A stretch of 64,000 bases of DNA from Aquilonibacter sp963820185 (lineage in GTDB: Bacteria > Vulcanimicrobiota > Vulcanimicrobiia > Vulcanimicrobiales > Vulcanimicrobiaceae). The notes below the pieces were generated by a model. It searched no databases, was not told where the DNA came from, and worked only from the letters and a program-made list of their open reading frames with translations. This document shows, in pieces, positions 26,552-35,063 of this stretch; the stretch's first letter is position 1, and each line of letters starts with the position of its first letter. The stretch lies in contig CAWFYV010000003.1 in NCBI GenBank assembly GCA_963820185.1, positions 425,066 to 489,065 of the forward strand, given 5' to 3'. Both the position numbers and the translations under genes were made by a program.

Positions 26552-26608
26552 GTCCCATGCGGCCGACCCGGTAAGGTTCGAAGTCGCAACCGTCGAAGCT
26601 TGGGTCGT

Positions 26609-27193
26609 ATGGATCACAGCACCGCTAGTGACCGCGTTTCGACGTACTTGGAGGAAATCGAGGGGATCATCCAGTCCATCTCGAGATCGGACGTTCGTTG
26701 CATCGTGGACCGTTTGTTCGAAGGCTGGCAGCAAGGCCGCACGACCTACATTATCGGAAACGGTGGCAGCGCATCGACCGCCTCGCACATGATGAACGAC
26801 CTCTCCAAGATGACGACGATCGAAGGCAAGAAGCGGTTCCGCGCAATTGCGCTGACCGATAACGTGCCGTACATCACGGCCGTCGGTAACGATATCGAGT
26901 ACGCCGATATTTTTGTCGAGCAGCTTCGCAGTTTGCTCTTGCCAAAGGATATCCTCATCGCTATTTCGGGCTCGGGCAATTCCGAGAACGTCATTCGCGG
27001 CGCCAAGTACGCTAACGAGATCGGTGCGACGGTGATCGGTCTATGCGGGAATCCCGGAAGCAGACTGTGCGGTTGCGCCGACCTTGCCGTTACGATTACG
27101 TCGAACAGCATCTGCCAGCAAGAAGACGGCCACCTCATTCTCAACCACGCGATTGCTCTAGCATTGCGTGAGCGTATTGCCGCAACCGTATGA
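26609..27193 (+). CDS. gmhA: Phosphoheptose isomerase-like SIS-domain protein
   Basis: This is a 194-residue SIS-fold isomerase that would convert sedoheptulose 7-phosphate to heptose 7-phosphate. It has GNGGSASTASHMMNDL, ISGSGNSENVIRG, and the late QQEDGHLILNHAIA, so the His and Gln metal ligands of GmhA appear to be kept. The start is the ATG at 26609 (MDHSTAS); a TTG nine bases earlier is possible. Its stop overlaps the next start (ATGA). It is the first of four genes for a heptose-like nucleotide sugar. Confidence 0.86.
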   Translation: MDHSTASDRVSTYLEEIEGIIQSISRSDVRCIVDRLFEGWQQGRTTYIIGNGGSASTASHMMNDLSKMTTIEGKKRFRAIALTDNVPYITAVGNDIEYADIFVEQLRSLLLPKDILIAISGSGNSENVIRGAKYANEIGATVIGLCGNPGSRLCGCADLAVTITSNSICQQEDGHLILNHAIALALRERIAATV

Positions 27194-28200
27194 CCCAAAC
27201 CAAGCGCGTTATAGTCACCGGCGGGGCCGGCTTTATTGGCAGTCATCTCGTCGACCGGCTCATTGCAGACGGCCACGAAGTCGTTGCTCTCGATAACCTC
27301 AAGATCGGCCGCGAGAAAAACCTCACAAAAGCCATTGCGAGCGGCCGCTGCAACTTCGTGCAGCTGGACATCCGCGAGCGCGACGCATTGCCCGCCATTT
27401 TCGCCGGCGCCGATACCGTCTATCACTTGGCCGCTCTAGCCGACATTGTGCCTTCGATCGAGCAGCCCGCCGAGTACTTCACGACCAACGTTGACGGAAC
27501 GTTCAGCGTCATGGAGGCGGTGCGCGCGTGCGGGATCAAGCGCGTCGTCTATGCCGCCTCGAGTTCGTGCTACGGAATACCCGACGTGTACCCCACCCCG
27601 GAAGATGCGCCGATCCGGCCGCAATATCCCTATGCGCTCACTAAATACTTAGGCGAGCGTATAGCGCTGCATTGGGGAAGCGTGTATAACATTCCGACCG
27701 TCTCGCTGCGCTTTTTCAACGTGTTCGGTCCGCGCGCGCGCACCTCGGGAACGTACGGCGCCGTGTTTGGCGTCTTCCTCGCGCAGAAACTTGCCGGCAA
27801 GCCCTTTACCGTCGTGGGTGACGGAACGCAGACGCGGGATTTTACGTTCGTGAGCGATATCGTCGACGGCATCGTTACTGCAGCTGCGAGCGAGTTGCGG
27901 GATGAGATCGTCAATTTGGGATCCGGTGGCACGTACAGTGTAAACGACTTGTGCCGTTTGCTCGGTGGACCGATCGAACATATCCCCAAACGTCCGGGCG
28001 AACCCGACTGCACGTTTGCGGACACCACGAAGGCGCGGCGGCTCCTCGGCTGGAGCGCGAAAACGCCGTTTGAAGATGGCGTGCGGATCATGCTCGAGCA
28101 TATCGAGGACTGGCGCGACGCACCGCTATGGGACGCCCACTCGATTGCAGATGCGACTAAAGTTTGGTTCGAAAAGCTCGGAGAAACATCGACCGTATGA
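27190..28200 (+). CDS. NAD-dependent nucleotide-sugar epimerase (GalE/WbpP-like)
   Basis: The 336-residue extended SDR has the NAD motif GGAGFIGSH, catalytic Ser in YAASSSCYG and the Tyr/Lys pair in YPYALTKYLGE. The late FNVFGPRA and VVGDGTQTRDFTFVSD are typical of UDP-sugar 4-epimerases and related enzymes. It starts at 27190, overlapping the isomerase stop. In the context of heptose genes it may instead act on an activated heptose. The substrate is not decided by the sequence. Confidence 0.88.
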   Translation: MTQTKRVIVTGGAGFIGSHLVDRLIADGHEVVALDNLKIGREKNLTKAIASGRCNFVQLDIRERDALPAIFAGADTVYHLAALADIVPSIEQPAEYFTTNVDGTFSVMEAVRACGIKRVVYAASSSCYGIPDVYPTPEDAPIRPQYPYALTKYLGERIALHWGSVYNIPTVSLRFFNVFGPRARTSGTYGAVFGVFLAQKLAGKPFTVVGDGTQTRDFTFVSDIVDGIVTAAASELRDEIVNLGSGGTYSVNDLCRLLGGPIEHIPKRPGEPDCTFADTTKARRLLGWSAKTPFEDGVRIMLEHIEDWRDAPLWDAHSIADATKVWFEKLGETSTV

Positions 28201-29738
28201 ACGTCAGCGACCCACGGGCGACATCCAAGATCGTTCCGCTTGACCAGTTCGCGCAGCGCGTTGCAGAGCTAAAAGCGTCAGGCCGCAAGGTGGTGCTCTG
28301 CCACGGCGTCTTCGATCTGCTCCACTACGGACATATTCTGCATTTTGAGGAAGCGCGCCGCCAGGGCGACGCATTGGTCGTCACGATTACGCCCGATGTC
28401 TACGTCAATAAGGGACCAGGCCGTCCGGCCTTTACGGAAACCTACCGCGCGCAGATGCTCGCCGCCCTGGAAATCGTCGACTACGTCGCGATCAATAAGT
28501 GGCCCAGCGCCGTTGAGATGCTGAAAACCGTCCAGCCGGACGTGTATGCAAAGGGCCCCGACTACAGGAATCATCAGCAAGATATTACCGGGAAGATCGC
28601 CGATGAAGAGAGCGCCGTCCGCGAAAGCGGCGGTCGGATTTACTACACCGAAGACATCACGTTCTCGAGCTCTACGCTGATCAACCGCCACCTTTCATCG
28701 CATTCACAAGAAGTGAATGAATATTTGACGAACTTGCGCGGTCGCTTCAGCCCGGCGCAGGTCCATGCTGCGATCGATAGTTTGCGCAAATTGCGCGTCC
28801 TCGTCGTCGGCGAAGCCATCATCGACGAATATGTCTACGTCGATCAATTGGGCAAGTCATCCAAAGAGCCCGTTCTGGCCATGCGTTATGCTTCCCAAGA
28901 GCAGTTTGCCGGCGGCGCGCTCGCAATCGCCAATCATCTGGCAGCGATCACTGATGACGTCAGCCTCGTGACGTTTCTGGGGACGCGCGATTCTCATGAG
29001 GAGTTCATTCGCGAACGCCTTGCGCGCAATATCAGCCCCACGTTTTTTTACAAGTCCGAATCGCCTACTATCGTTAAGCGCCGCTACGTCGAAAGCTATC
29101 TGCTTCAGAAGTTGTTCGAGGTCTACTTCTTCAATGACGAGGTCCTTACGAGCGAAGACAGCGAACGCTTCAGCTCGCACCTCGAGAAGATCGCCTCCGG
29201 CTATGACCTGGTGATTTGCGCCGACTTCGGCCACGGGATATTCTCCCAACAGGCGGTCGACACGATTCAAGCGCAGGCGAAGTTCCTAGCGGTCAACACG
29301 CAACAGAACGCCGCCAACATCGGCTACCACACCCTCTCTCGTTATTCACGCGCGGACCTCGTCTGTACCAACGAAGGCGAGCTGCGCGCCGATGCGCGCG
29401 ACCGCTTGGGGAACATTGAACCGATAATTCTGGCGATCGCCGACCGCCTCCACTTGGAGAATGCCCTGATTACCCGCGGCAAACGCGGCGCGCTTTTCTA
29501 TCGCGCAAGCGAAGGCTGGTCGAGTGGCCCCGCATTTGCAAAGAGCGTTACCGACCGCGTTGGCACCGGCGATGCAGTACTCTCGTGGGTAGCACCAATG
29601 GCGACCGCGGGATTGCCCGGCGAGATGATCGCCTTTGTCGCAAATGTCGTTGGCGCGCAGGCAGCGCAAATCGTCGGTAACCGCAGTTCGGTTGACCGCA
29701 TAGCAACATATAAGTTCATCGAAGCACTACTAAAGTAA
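28197..29738 (+). CDS. Nucleotidyltransferase-PfkB kinase fusion, HldE-like in reverse order
   Basis: The 513-residue protein joins two heptose-activation domains. Residues 30-165 are a cytidylyltransferase-like nucleotidyltransferase with HGVFDLLHYGH (HxGH at 43-46) and a later FSSSTLINRH. Residues 200-513 are a ribokinase/PfkB-type kinase with the late catalytic GTGD (456-459). In E. coli HldE the kinase comes first and the nucleotidyltransferase second; here they are swapped. The start at 28197 overlaps the epimerase stop (ATGA). Together with the isomerase it could yield an NDP-heptose. The order of the two reactions on the real substrate is inferred. Confidence 0.86.
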   Translation: MNVSDPRATSKIVPLDQFAQRVAELKASGRKVVLCHGVFDLLHYGHILHFEEARRQGDALVVTITPDVYVNKGPGRPAFTETYRAQMLAALEIVDYVAINKWPSAVEMLKTVQPDVYAKGPDYRNHQQDITGKIADEESAVRESGGRIYYTEDITFSSSTLINRHLSSHSQEVNEYLTNLRGRFSPAQVHAAIDSLRKLRVLVVGEAIIDEYVYVDQLGKSSKEPVLAMRYASQEQFAGGALAIANHLAAITDDVSLVTFLGTRDSHEEFIRERLARNISPTFFYKSESPTIVKRRYVESYLLQKLFEVYFFNDEVLTSEDSERFSSHLEKIASGYDLVICADFGHGIFSQQAVDTIQAQAKFLAVNTQQNAANIGYHTLSRYSRADLVCTNEGELRADARDRLGNIEPIILAIADRLHLENALITRGKRGALFYRASEGWSSGPAFAKSVTDRVGTGDAVLSWVAPMATAGLPGEMIAFVANVVGAQAAQIVGNRSSVDRIATYKFIEALLK

Positions 29739-29760
29739 ATAAGGAAGTTATACGAACACT

Positions 29761-30762
29761 GTGGATCGCAAAGCGCGCAAGATTATGCTCACCGGTGGCG
29801 CCGGCTACGTCGGAAGCCGTCTCGTACCCAAGTTGCTCGAGGCGGGCTATGAGGTCTGCGTCTTCGACCTCTACCTGTACGGCGAAGCCGCGCTCGCATC
29901 TGTGCGCGGCCATCAGAACCTCACGGAAGTCCACGGCGATCTGCGCGATCCCGTCGCCGTGCGCCACGCGATGCGCGGGGCGGATACCGTCATTCACCTT
30001 GCCTGCATCTCGAACGACCCAAGCTTCGAGCTGAACCCCGAACTTGGCAAGTCGATCAACTACGATTGCTTCGGCGGTTTGGTGCAAGCAGCCAAAGACG
30101 AAGGCGTGACGCGTTTCATCTACGCCTCGTCGTCGAGCGTGTATGGGGTCAAGCGAGAAGAACACGTTACGGAGGATTTGAGTCTCGAGCCGCTCACCGA
30201 CTATTCGAAATTTAAAGCGATGTGCGAAGACGACTTGATGAATGCGCGCGAACCGGGGTTCGAGACGTTGATTCTGCGACCGGCAACGGTGTGCGGATAC
30301 GCGCCTCGTTTGCGCCTCGATCTGTCGGTAAACATCATGACGAACCACGCCGTGAACAACCGCGTCATCCGCGTTTTCGGCGGCGCACAGGTCCGGCCAA
30401 ACATTCATATCGAGGACATGACCGATCTCTACGTCCAGACGGTCTCGCTACCAAGCGAAAAAGTGGATGGCAAGATCTACAACGCCGGCTACTACAATCA
30501 ATCCATCAGCGAAATCGCCGAGACGGCACGCGCGGTTGTCGGTGAGGATGTGACGATCAACGTCGAGCCGACGAATGACCTACGCTCATATCGGATCAAC
30601 TCGGATCTCATTGCGCGCGAAATCGGATTTGTGGCGAAGCGGGACATTGCGACCGCAGTGCGCGATCTGTGTGGTGCCTTCGATCGTGGACTCATTCCAG
30701 ACCCGATGAACGATTCCAAGTACTACAATATCAAAACGATGCAGCTCGTCGGTCTGAAATAG
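29761..30762 (+). CDS. NAD-dependent epimerase/dehydratase, extended SDR
   Basis: The 333-residue enzyme has GGAGYVGSR near residue 12, YASSSSVYG and a DYSKFKAMCE catalytic Tyr/Lys motif. The NIHIEDMTDLY and NAGYYNQSISE stretches fit sugar epimerases or dehydratases. The start is GTG at 29761, 22 bp after the kinase fusion; AAGGAAG lies farther upstream than usual. It ends 9 bp before the convergent minus-strand operon. It is probably the last step of the heptose-type module; the reaction is unknown. Confidence 0.85.
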   Translation: MDRKARKIMLTGGAGYVGSRLVPKLLEAGYEVCVFDLYLYGEAALASVRGHQNLTEVHGDLRDPVAVRHAMRGADTVIHLACISNDPSFELNPELGKSINYDCFGGLVQAAKDEGVTRFIYASSSSVYGVKREEHVTEDLSLEPLTDYSKFKAMCEDDLMNAREPGFETLILRPATVCGYAPRLRLDLSVNIMTNHAVNNRVIRVFGGAQVRPNIHIEDMTDLYVQTVSLPSEKVDGKIYNAGYYNQSISEIAETARAVVGEDVTINVEPTNDLRSYRINSDLIAREIGFVAKRDIATAVRDLCGAFDRGLIPDPMNDSKYYNIKTMQLVGLK

Positions 30763-30771
30763 GCCCGGCGG

Positions 30772-31614
30772 CTACCATCGCTTCGAGTAGACGAATTTCG
30801 CGATTCGTCGGCTAGCGATCTCAAGAATTGTGTGCGTTACCGACAAGACGTTGCGCACGCTCACAGCATTTGATTTTGTGTCCTGCCGCGCAAATGCTAC
30901 CGCGGGGACTTCGATCGGCACTTCAAGATACGTGAATCCCCGATCGAGCAAGAGGCACAAAATATCGGCCTGGAACCCGAAGCCGCCCGTGTTAGTGTGC
31001 CAGCGCATCACGTTGTGGCGAAGGTGAACGGCCAAGCCGTTATAGTACCTGATCTTGTTCCCGGTAATCGCATTGATGACGGCAGTATAGGCGTTTGAGA
31101 TTATGCGGCGTCCGGCGGCACGGCCCCGATTGGTCCTGTAATAAGGCAGAATACAATCAGCCTTGCCGATTGCCTTGAAAACCGCAACGGTTCCCGCTTT
31201 GGGTTCGGCTGAATCTCCACACACGAGGCGGAAATACTTTCCCCGGCCGATGAATGCCGCATCCAAATAGTTCTGCGCCAATCCCTTATTCCGATGGTTC
31301 GTGCGAAGCACGATTCGCTCGTCCGGATGGGCAGCGATATACTCCTTCACAAGTTCCCTGGAGTTGTCCGTCGAGACGTCGTCAATGACAAGGATCTCGA
31401 ACGACACGCCCGCTTCTCTGGCTGACGCACAGATCCCGTCGATGGTTTGAATGATCCGATCTGCTTCGTTATAGCACGAGACAAAAACGGTCAAATCTAT
31501 CGGCGCGCCGTTGTAGGGATTCCGGATTAACGCCGCGTCATGATGAATACTCGCGGCAGCGGGGGTCATGACGATATCTGCCCCCCAGTAGGAATGCCCT
31601 TGGTCATCTAGCAT
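30772..31614 (-). CDS. Family 2 glycosyltransferase
   Basis: The 280-residue enzyme has DLTVFVSCYNEADRI, FEILVIDDVSTDNSRELV and YYNGLAVHLRHNV. The start is the ATG at 31614, five bases after the stop of the methyltransferase gene. The longer frame to 31884 runs inside that gene and lacks coding character. Of the fifteen coupled minus-strand genes it is the last, and the only clear glycosyltransferase. It may transfer the specially modified sugar made by the others. Confidence 0.88.
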   Translation of the reverse strand: MLDDQGHSYWGADIVMTPAAASIHHDAALIRNPYNGAPIDLTVFVSCYNEADRIIQTIDGICASAREAGVSFEILVIDDVSTDNSRELVKEYIAAHPDERIVLRTNHRNKGLAQNYLDAAFIGRGKYFRLVCGDSAEPKAGTVAVFKAIGKADCILPYYRTNRGRAAGRRIISNAYTAVINAITGNKIRYYNGLAVHLRHNVMRWHTNTGGFGFQADILCLLLDRGFTYLEVPIEVPAVAFARQDTKSNAVSVRNVLSVTHTILEIASRRIAKFVYSKRW

Positions 31615-31619
31615 CAGTA

Positions 31620-32768
31620 TCAGTTCGCCCCGGACGGCCTCGAACGGACGAAGCTCATATACTGCTGGCCATGTCCGAAAAAGCTGGTGAAAGATGGCGT
31701 GTCGGGCAGGGCTGCGCCATGCTGTGCGGCATCGCAAACGGCAAGTGCTTGATCGATCGAGTCCGCCGTAAGCGCGCTGACCGGCCGAATCACCGCTGAA
31801 AGATCGCGCAGCTGTTGAAAGACGACCGTATACGGCCCGTTCGCAGCCTCGACCTCGCGCATCGTCGCGTAGAATCTCTCGCAAAGCGTCAAGATTCGCT
31901 CTCCCAACTCAGGCGCGTGCGTGGCGTTGCCCTGAAGCCGATAGTCCATGAGGTTCACGAGATTAGCAAAGTATTCCGAGCGTACCGCCGCGCCGATGTC
32001 GCGATCTTCACCCACCAAGCGTTTGTACCACGTCCATAACGTAAAGAACCGCGGAGAGGCGTTGTAGACGTGGAAGCCGTCCTCACCCAAACTCTCAATG
32101 GCGTCAGCAACTGATAGCATATTGCCTACATACGGTTGGATGATGTTGTCGAGCACCCAGTCTTCAGTTGGACGGCTCATACCCACTATCGTTGCCGTGT
32201 GCAAAACGAAGAACGGCACGAGACGTTCGAGTTGTTCGGCTACGCTCGCACTGCGCGGAGCGATCTGCGCTGCAACGACACGCCGGAGCAGTTCACCAAG
32301 ACACGAGGCCGCATCTTGCGTGGTCAGCACGAAGATTCCACCTTCGCCGGCGAATGCGCCGACGTTGCGACAGAAGCTCTTGGTATCGAGTTGACCGGGG
32401 ATCGTTCCCTCGCACAAGACGAGATCGAACCGTTCATCGGTGCGATACTTTTCGATCAGCGACTCAATGAAAAGGCGATTTCCCCCGGGCGCATACTCAT
32501 CGAGCAATTTGCCTGCTGCACGCAGACCGGTCGGATTGCCGTCAACCAGCACGTAGCGCGCCGGCAGCAGTGAGCTCGTGTAGATCGCGTTATGACCCGA
32601 GCCGGGGCCAAATTCAATCACGCTACGCCCCCCGATCAGCGCAGGCACGATGCCTAAAGCAAGGTAAAGCGATTCGCGCCGCTGGAGGTGGCTCGTGAGA
32701 TCGCTCAAGTCTTGATTGACCGGTGAGATCGCGTTTGCGCGATAGTAGTCGAGGAACGGTCGAGTCAT
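31620..32768 (-). CDS. SAM-dependent methyltransferase with long C-terminal part
   Basis: The 382-residue product has a class I SAM-binding stretch SVIEFGPGSGHNAIY near residue 50 and a VLVDGNPTGLRAAG acidic strand. The C-terminal 180 residues are helical with no recognised domain. It may methylate a sugar or an acyl intermediate. It starts 30 bp after the GNAT gene and is coupled to the glycosyltransferase downstream. Confidence 0.76.
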   Translation of the reverse strand: MTRPFLDYYRANAISPVNQDLSDLTSHLQRRESLYLALGIVPALIGGRSVIEFGPGSGHNAIYTSSLLPARYVLVDGNPTGLRAAGKLLDEYAPGGNRLFIESLIEKYRTDERFDLVLCEGTIPGQLDTKSFCRNVGAFAGEGGIFVLTTQDAASCLGELLRRVVAAQIAPRSASVAEQLERLVPFFVLHTATIVGMSRPTEDWVLDNIIQPYVGNMLSVADAIESLGEDGFHVYNASPRFFTLWTWYKRLVGEDRDIGAAVRSEYFANLVNLMDYRLQGNATHAPELGERILTLCERFYATMREVEAANGPYTVVFQQLRDLSAVIRPVSALTADSIDQALAVCDAAQHGAALPDTPSFTSFFGHGQQYMSFVRSRPSGAN

Positions 32769-32798
32769 TACGCCTAGCTAGTACGCGCTTGTGTTTTG

Positions 32799-33881
32799 CT
32801 AGTCATTCTCTGCCAGGCTCCCGGGCCGGTCGGCATCCCCGTCCCCACGTGTGACGTACATCTCATCAAGTGCCGGACGGACCATACCGCGACGGACACC
32901 AACTTCGAGATTGTAACGAAACGGGACGCGCTCGACCGGCTGCAAGCGAGCCGGCAGCAACGGACGCTCGGGATCCTCGCGCGTCCAGCCGGCCGCGGCA
33001 AACGTGTCGCCGTACGCCTTCGCTGTTGTTACGAAGTCGGCGAACGCGCAGCCTTGCGCGGCAAAGATCCCGGCGAGCGAGCGCGCCAAGCCGATTCCAA
33101 CAGCCGTACCCGCCTCGTCTTCCGGATGAAAGAACTCAATAACCCGTGCGACCAGTGTCGCCATCCCTGCGACGCGCTCGATCCGGTGCACCGAGAGTGC
33201 CGGCGCCGATTCACTACCGGCGCAAAGAACGACGAACGCAAACGCGGGGTGTTCGAGATAGCGCCACCGTAGATATGCCTGGCTTCGCACGGTCGCATAG
33301 GCCATAGACGGATATTGCACCCATTGCGGTTCGCAGCCGTCGGGCGTCCATGGGCGCGGCTGATCGAAAGACACGGGCCGCTCGAACACCGCGTCGTCGA
33401 GTGCCGCGCGATCCGCGCTGGGAAGCGCGAGCGAGGCGACGCCGGCACGGTCGAAAACGGCGAGGTAGCGCGGAATGCGCGGATAGATCGCCCAACCAAG
33501 GCGCGCAACGATCTGCTCGTTTTCTTCGCTTCCACCGATGCCGAGCAGAATCGGAAACTTCTGCATCGCCTCGCGCATGAGCGCGATGCCAACGCCGTGC
33601 TGAAAGTTGGGATCGACCGTCCAGTTTACGAGCCACGCGCCGGGAAACGTCTGGCTCGTCGATCCCCAGAAAACCGGATCCGCAACGTACCCCATGGTTC
33701 CGACGAGACGCTCGCCGTCCCACGCGCAGGCAACATCGGCAAAACCTTGCGCAGCGCGAAAGAACCATGTGAAAAAGCGGCGATTGCACAGCGCAAGATC
33801 GGGGCGATAGCGGGTGGCCAAGAATTCGCGCATCGCGGGCCAGCGCTCCATTGGAAAGCGTGGCGTGACTCTCAAGGTCAC
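32799..33881 (-). CDS. GNAT-family acyltransferase-like protein
   Basis: The 360-residue protein looks like two GNAT folds in a row. The first has WLVNWTVDPNFQHGVGIALM, a typical acyl-CoA/acyl-ACP pyrophosphate loop region; the second covers the C-terminal half. Proteins of this type in glycan clusters N-acylate amino sugars. Its gene is directly downstream of the acyl carrier protein (7 bp), which suggests that it may take the acyl group from that carrier. The start is a GTG at 33881. The acyl donor is inferred, not shown. Confidence 0.7.
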   Translation of the reverse strand: MTLRVTPRFPMERWPAMREFLATRYRPDLALCNRRFFTWFFRAAQGFADVACAWDGERLVGTMGYVADPVFWGSTSQTFPGAWLVNWTVDPNFQHGVGIALMREAMQKFPILLGIGGSEENEQIVARLGWAIYPRIPRYLAVFDRAGVASLALPSADRAALDDAVFERPVSFDQPRPWTPDGCEPQWVQYPSMAYATVRSQAYLRWRYLEHPAFAFVVLCAGSESAPALSVHRIERVAGMATLVARVIEFFHPEDEAGTAVGIGLARSLAGIFAAQGCAFADFVTTAKAYGDTFAAAGWTREDPERPLLPARLQPVERVPFRYNLEVGVRRGMVRPALDEMYVTRGDGDADRPGSLAEND

Positions 33882-33888
33882 TTTCCGG

Positions 33889-34143
33889 TCACGCCGGCCA
33901 GTCGACCGTCACTTGGTGCTCGCGCAGCAGTGTAACAACTGCCATGATCGAGGCCATAGAAGCGACCTGGTCCGTTGAAAAGCTCACGCCACAGCGCTCT
34001 TCCAGAGCGACTATCATATTGAGATGATTGAAGCTATCCCATGTTGCGATATCGTCTGGAACCGTCGCAAGTGTGAACTCCTGCGCATCCGTTTCAAAAA
34101 CCTCGGCGAGCAACTGCTGGAGTTCATCTTGGGAAATCTGCAT
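33889..34143 (-). CDS. Acyl carrier protein
   Basis: The 84-residue acidic protein has the phosphopantetheine site TWDSFNHLNMIVALEE, with Ser37 as the attachment residue, and the size of a discrete ACP. The start is uncertain: ATG at 34143 (MQISQDEL, preceded by AAAGG) or TTG at 34170, which overlaps the methyltransferase stop. Its neighbours are an FkbH-type loader on one side and an acyltransferase on the other. It would hold a short hydroxyacyl group, probably glyceryl, while other enzymes act. It is not the fatty-acid ACP of a housekeeping fab cluster, since no such genes are near. Confidence 0.86.
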   Translation of the reverse strand: MQISQDELQQLLAEVFETDAQEFTLATVPDDIATWDSFNHLNMIVALEERCGVSFSTDQVASMASIMAVVTLLREHQVTVDWPA

Positions 34144-34166
34144 CGGGTGTATGGGCCTTTCAAAGG

Positions 34167-35063
34167 TCAAGTAACGATGAACGCTGCGATCGTTGGCACC
34201 GGCTCATGCACGCGCGGGGTGTAGGCCGCTGCAACGAAGTATTGTTCGAGCCGAAAGCCCGCCTCACGAAGCTGGTGAAGCACTTCTTCGGCGTTCCGAT
34301 AGAGGTAGATGTGATCGGCGTTCGGTGCGGTGAGTGCGGCGGTGATGAACGCTTTTCCGCCCGGTGCCACAAGCGTGCGTAGCGCCCGCAGCATGGCGAG
34401 CGGGTCTTCGAGATGTTCGAGCACTTCGACGCAGACGACAAACGGCGCCACATCACCAACCGGTTTCGCCATGACATCTTGGCGGCGCAATTCGTATCGG
34501 TCCCCGCACCCGTAGGCGTCGACCTGCTTGCGCGTGTATTCGATTGAGAATTCGCTGATATCGAATCCGACGCCGCGCGCCTGCGGAACTTCGTCGAGCA
34601 AAACGCGCGAATAGAATCCGGTTCCGATCCCGACGTCAAAAAATGACGGCGCTGCACTTGCACGTAGATCGGCGATGAAACTATTGCGCACGAAGACGAG
34701 CTGCCGATAATGATGCGGCCAAAGATAGTGACTTAGCAAATTGCCGGGCAGATACAAGTCGATCATATAGTCGCGATTGTGATAGACTTCGCTTGCCGCC
34801 TCGGCATACGTCTTGGCAACGTAGGCGCCCGTTTTCTCGAATTTCTTCATGAGGCGCATGCCGTCCAGAACGAAGTCGCAATAGCCCTTGGCCGCAAGTT
34901 CGATACTACCCTCACCTTGGAACATGCGCCCGAGCAGCACATCCAGCTCGCTCGCCCACGCCTCGCCGAACGTTGCCAAACCGCGCTCGACATGATCGGC
35001 GTTAAACGGGAACGACTTGCGCAGTGCCGCTCGCAATTGCTCCAGTCGGGGTCGCAAAATCAC
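34167..35063 (-). CDS. SAM-dependent methyltransferase
   Basis: The 298-residue protein has a class I core: SFFDVGIGTGFYSRVLL, GVGFDISEFSIEYT, and FVVCVEVLEHLEDPLAMLR. An N-terminal helical domain of about 140 residues precedes it. The start is the GTG at 35063 overlapping the FkbH stop (GTGA); the longer frame to 35252 lies inside FkbH. Because it sits between FkbH and the ACP, it may methylate the carrier-bound acyl unit, as the O-methyltransferases next to FkbH do in methoxymalonyl-ACP pathways. That link is inferred. Confidence 0.86.
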   Translation of the reverse strand: MILRPRLEQLRAALRKSFPFNADHVERGLATFGEAWASELDVLLGRMFQGEGSIELAAKGYCDFVLDGMRLMKKFEKTGAYVAKTYAEAASEVYHNRDYMIDLYLPGNLLSHYLWPHHYRQLVFVRNSFIADLRASAAPSFFDVGIGTGFYSRVLLDEVPQARGVGFDISEFSIEYTRKQVDAYGCGDRYELRRQDVMAKPVGDVAPFVVCVEVLEHLEDPLAMLRALRTLVAPGGKAFITAALTAPNADHIYLYRNAEEVLHQLREAGFRLEQYFVAAAYTPRVHEPVPTIAAFIVT

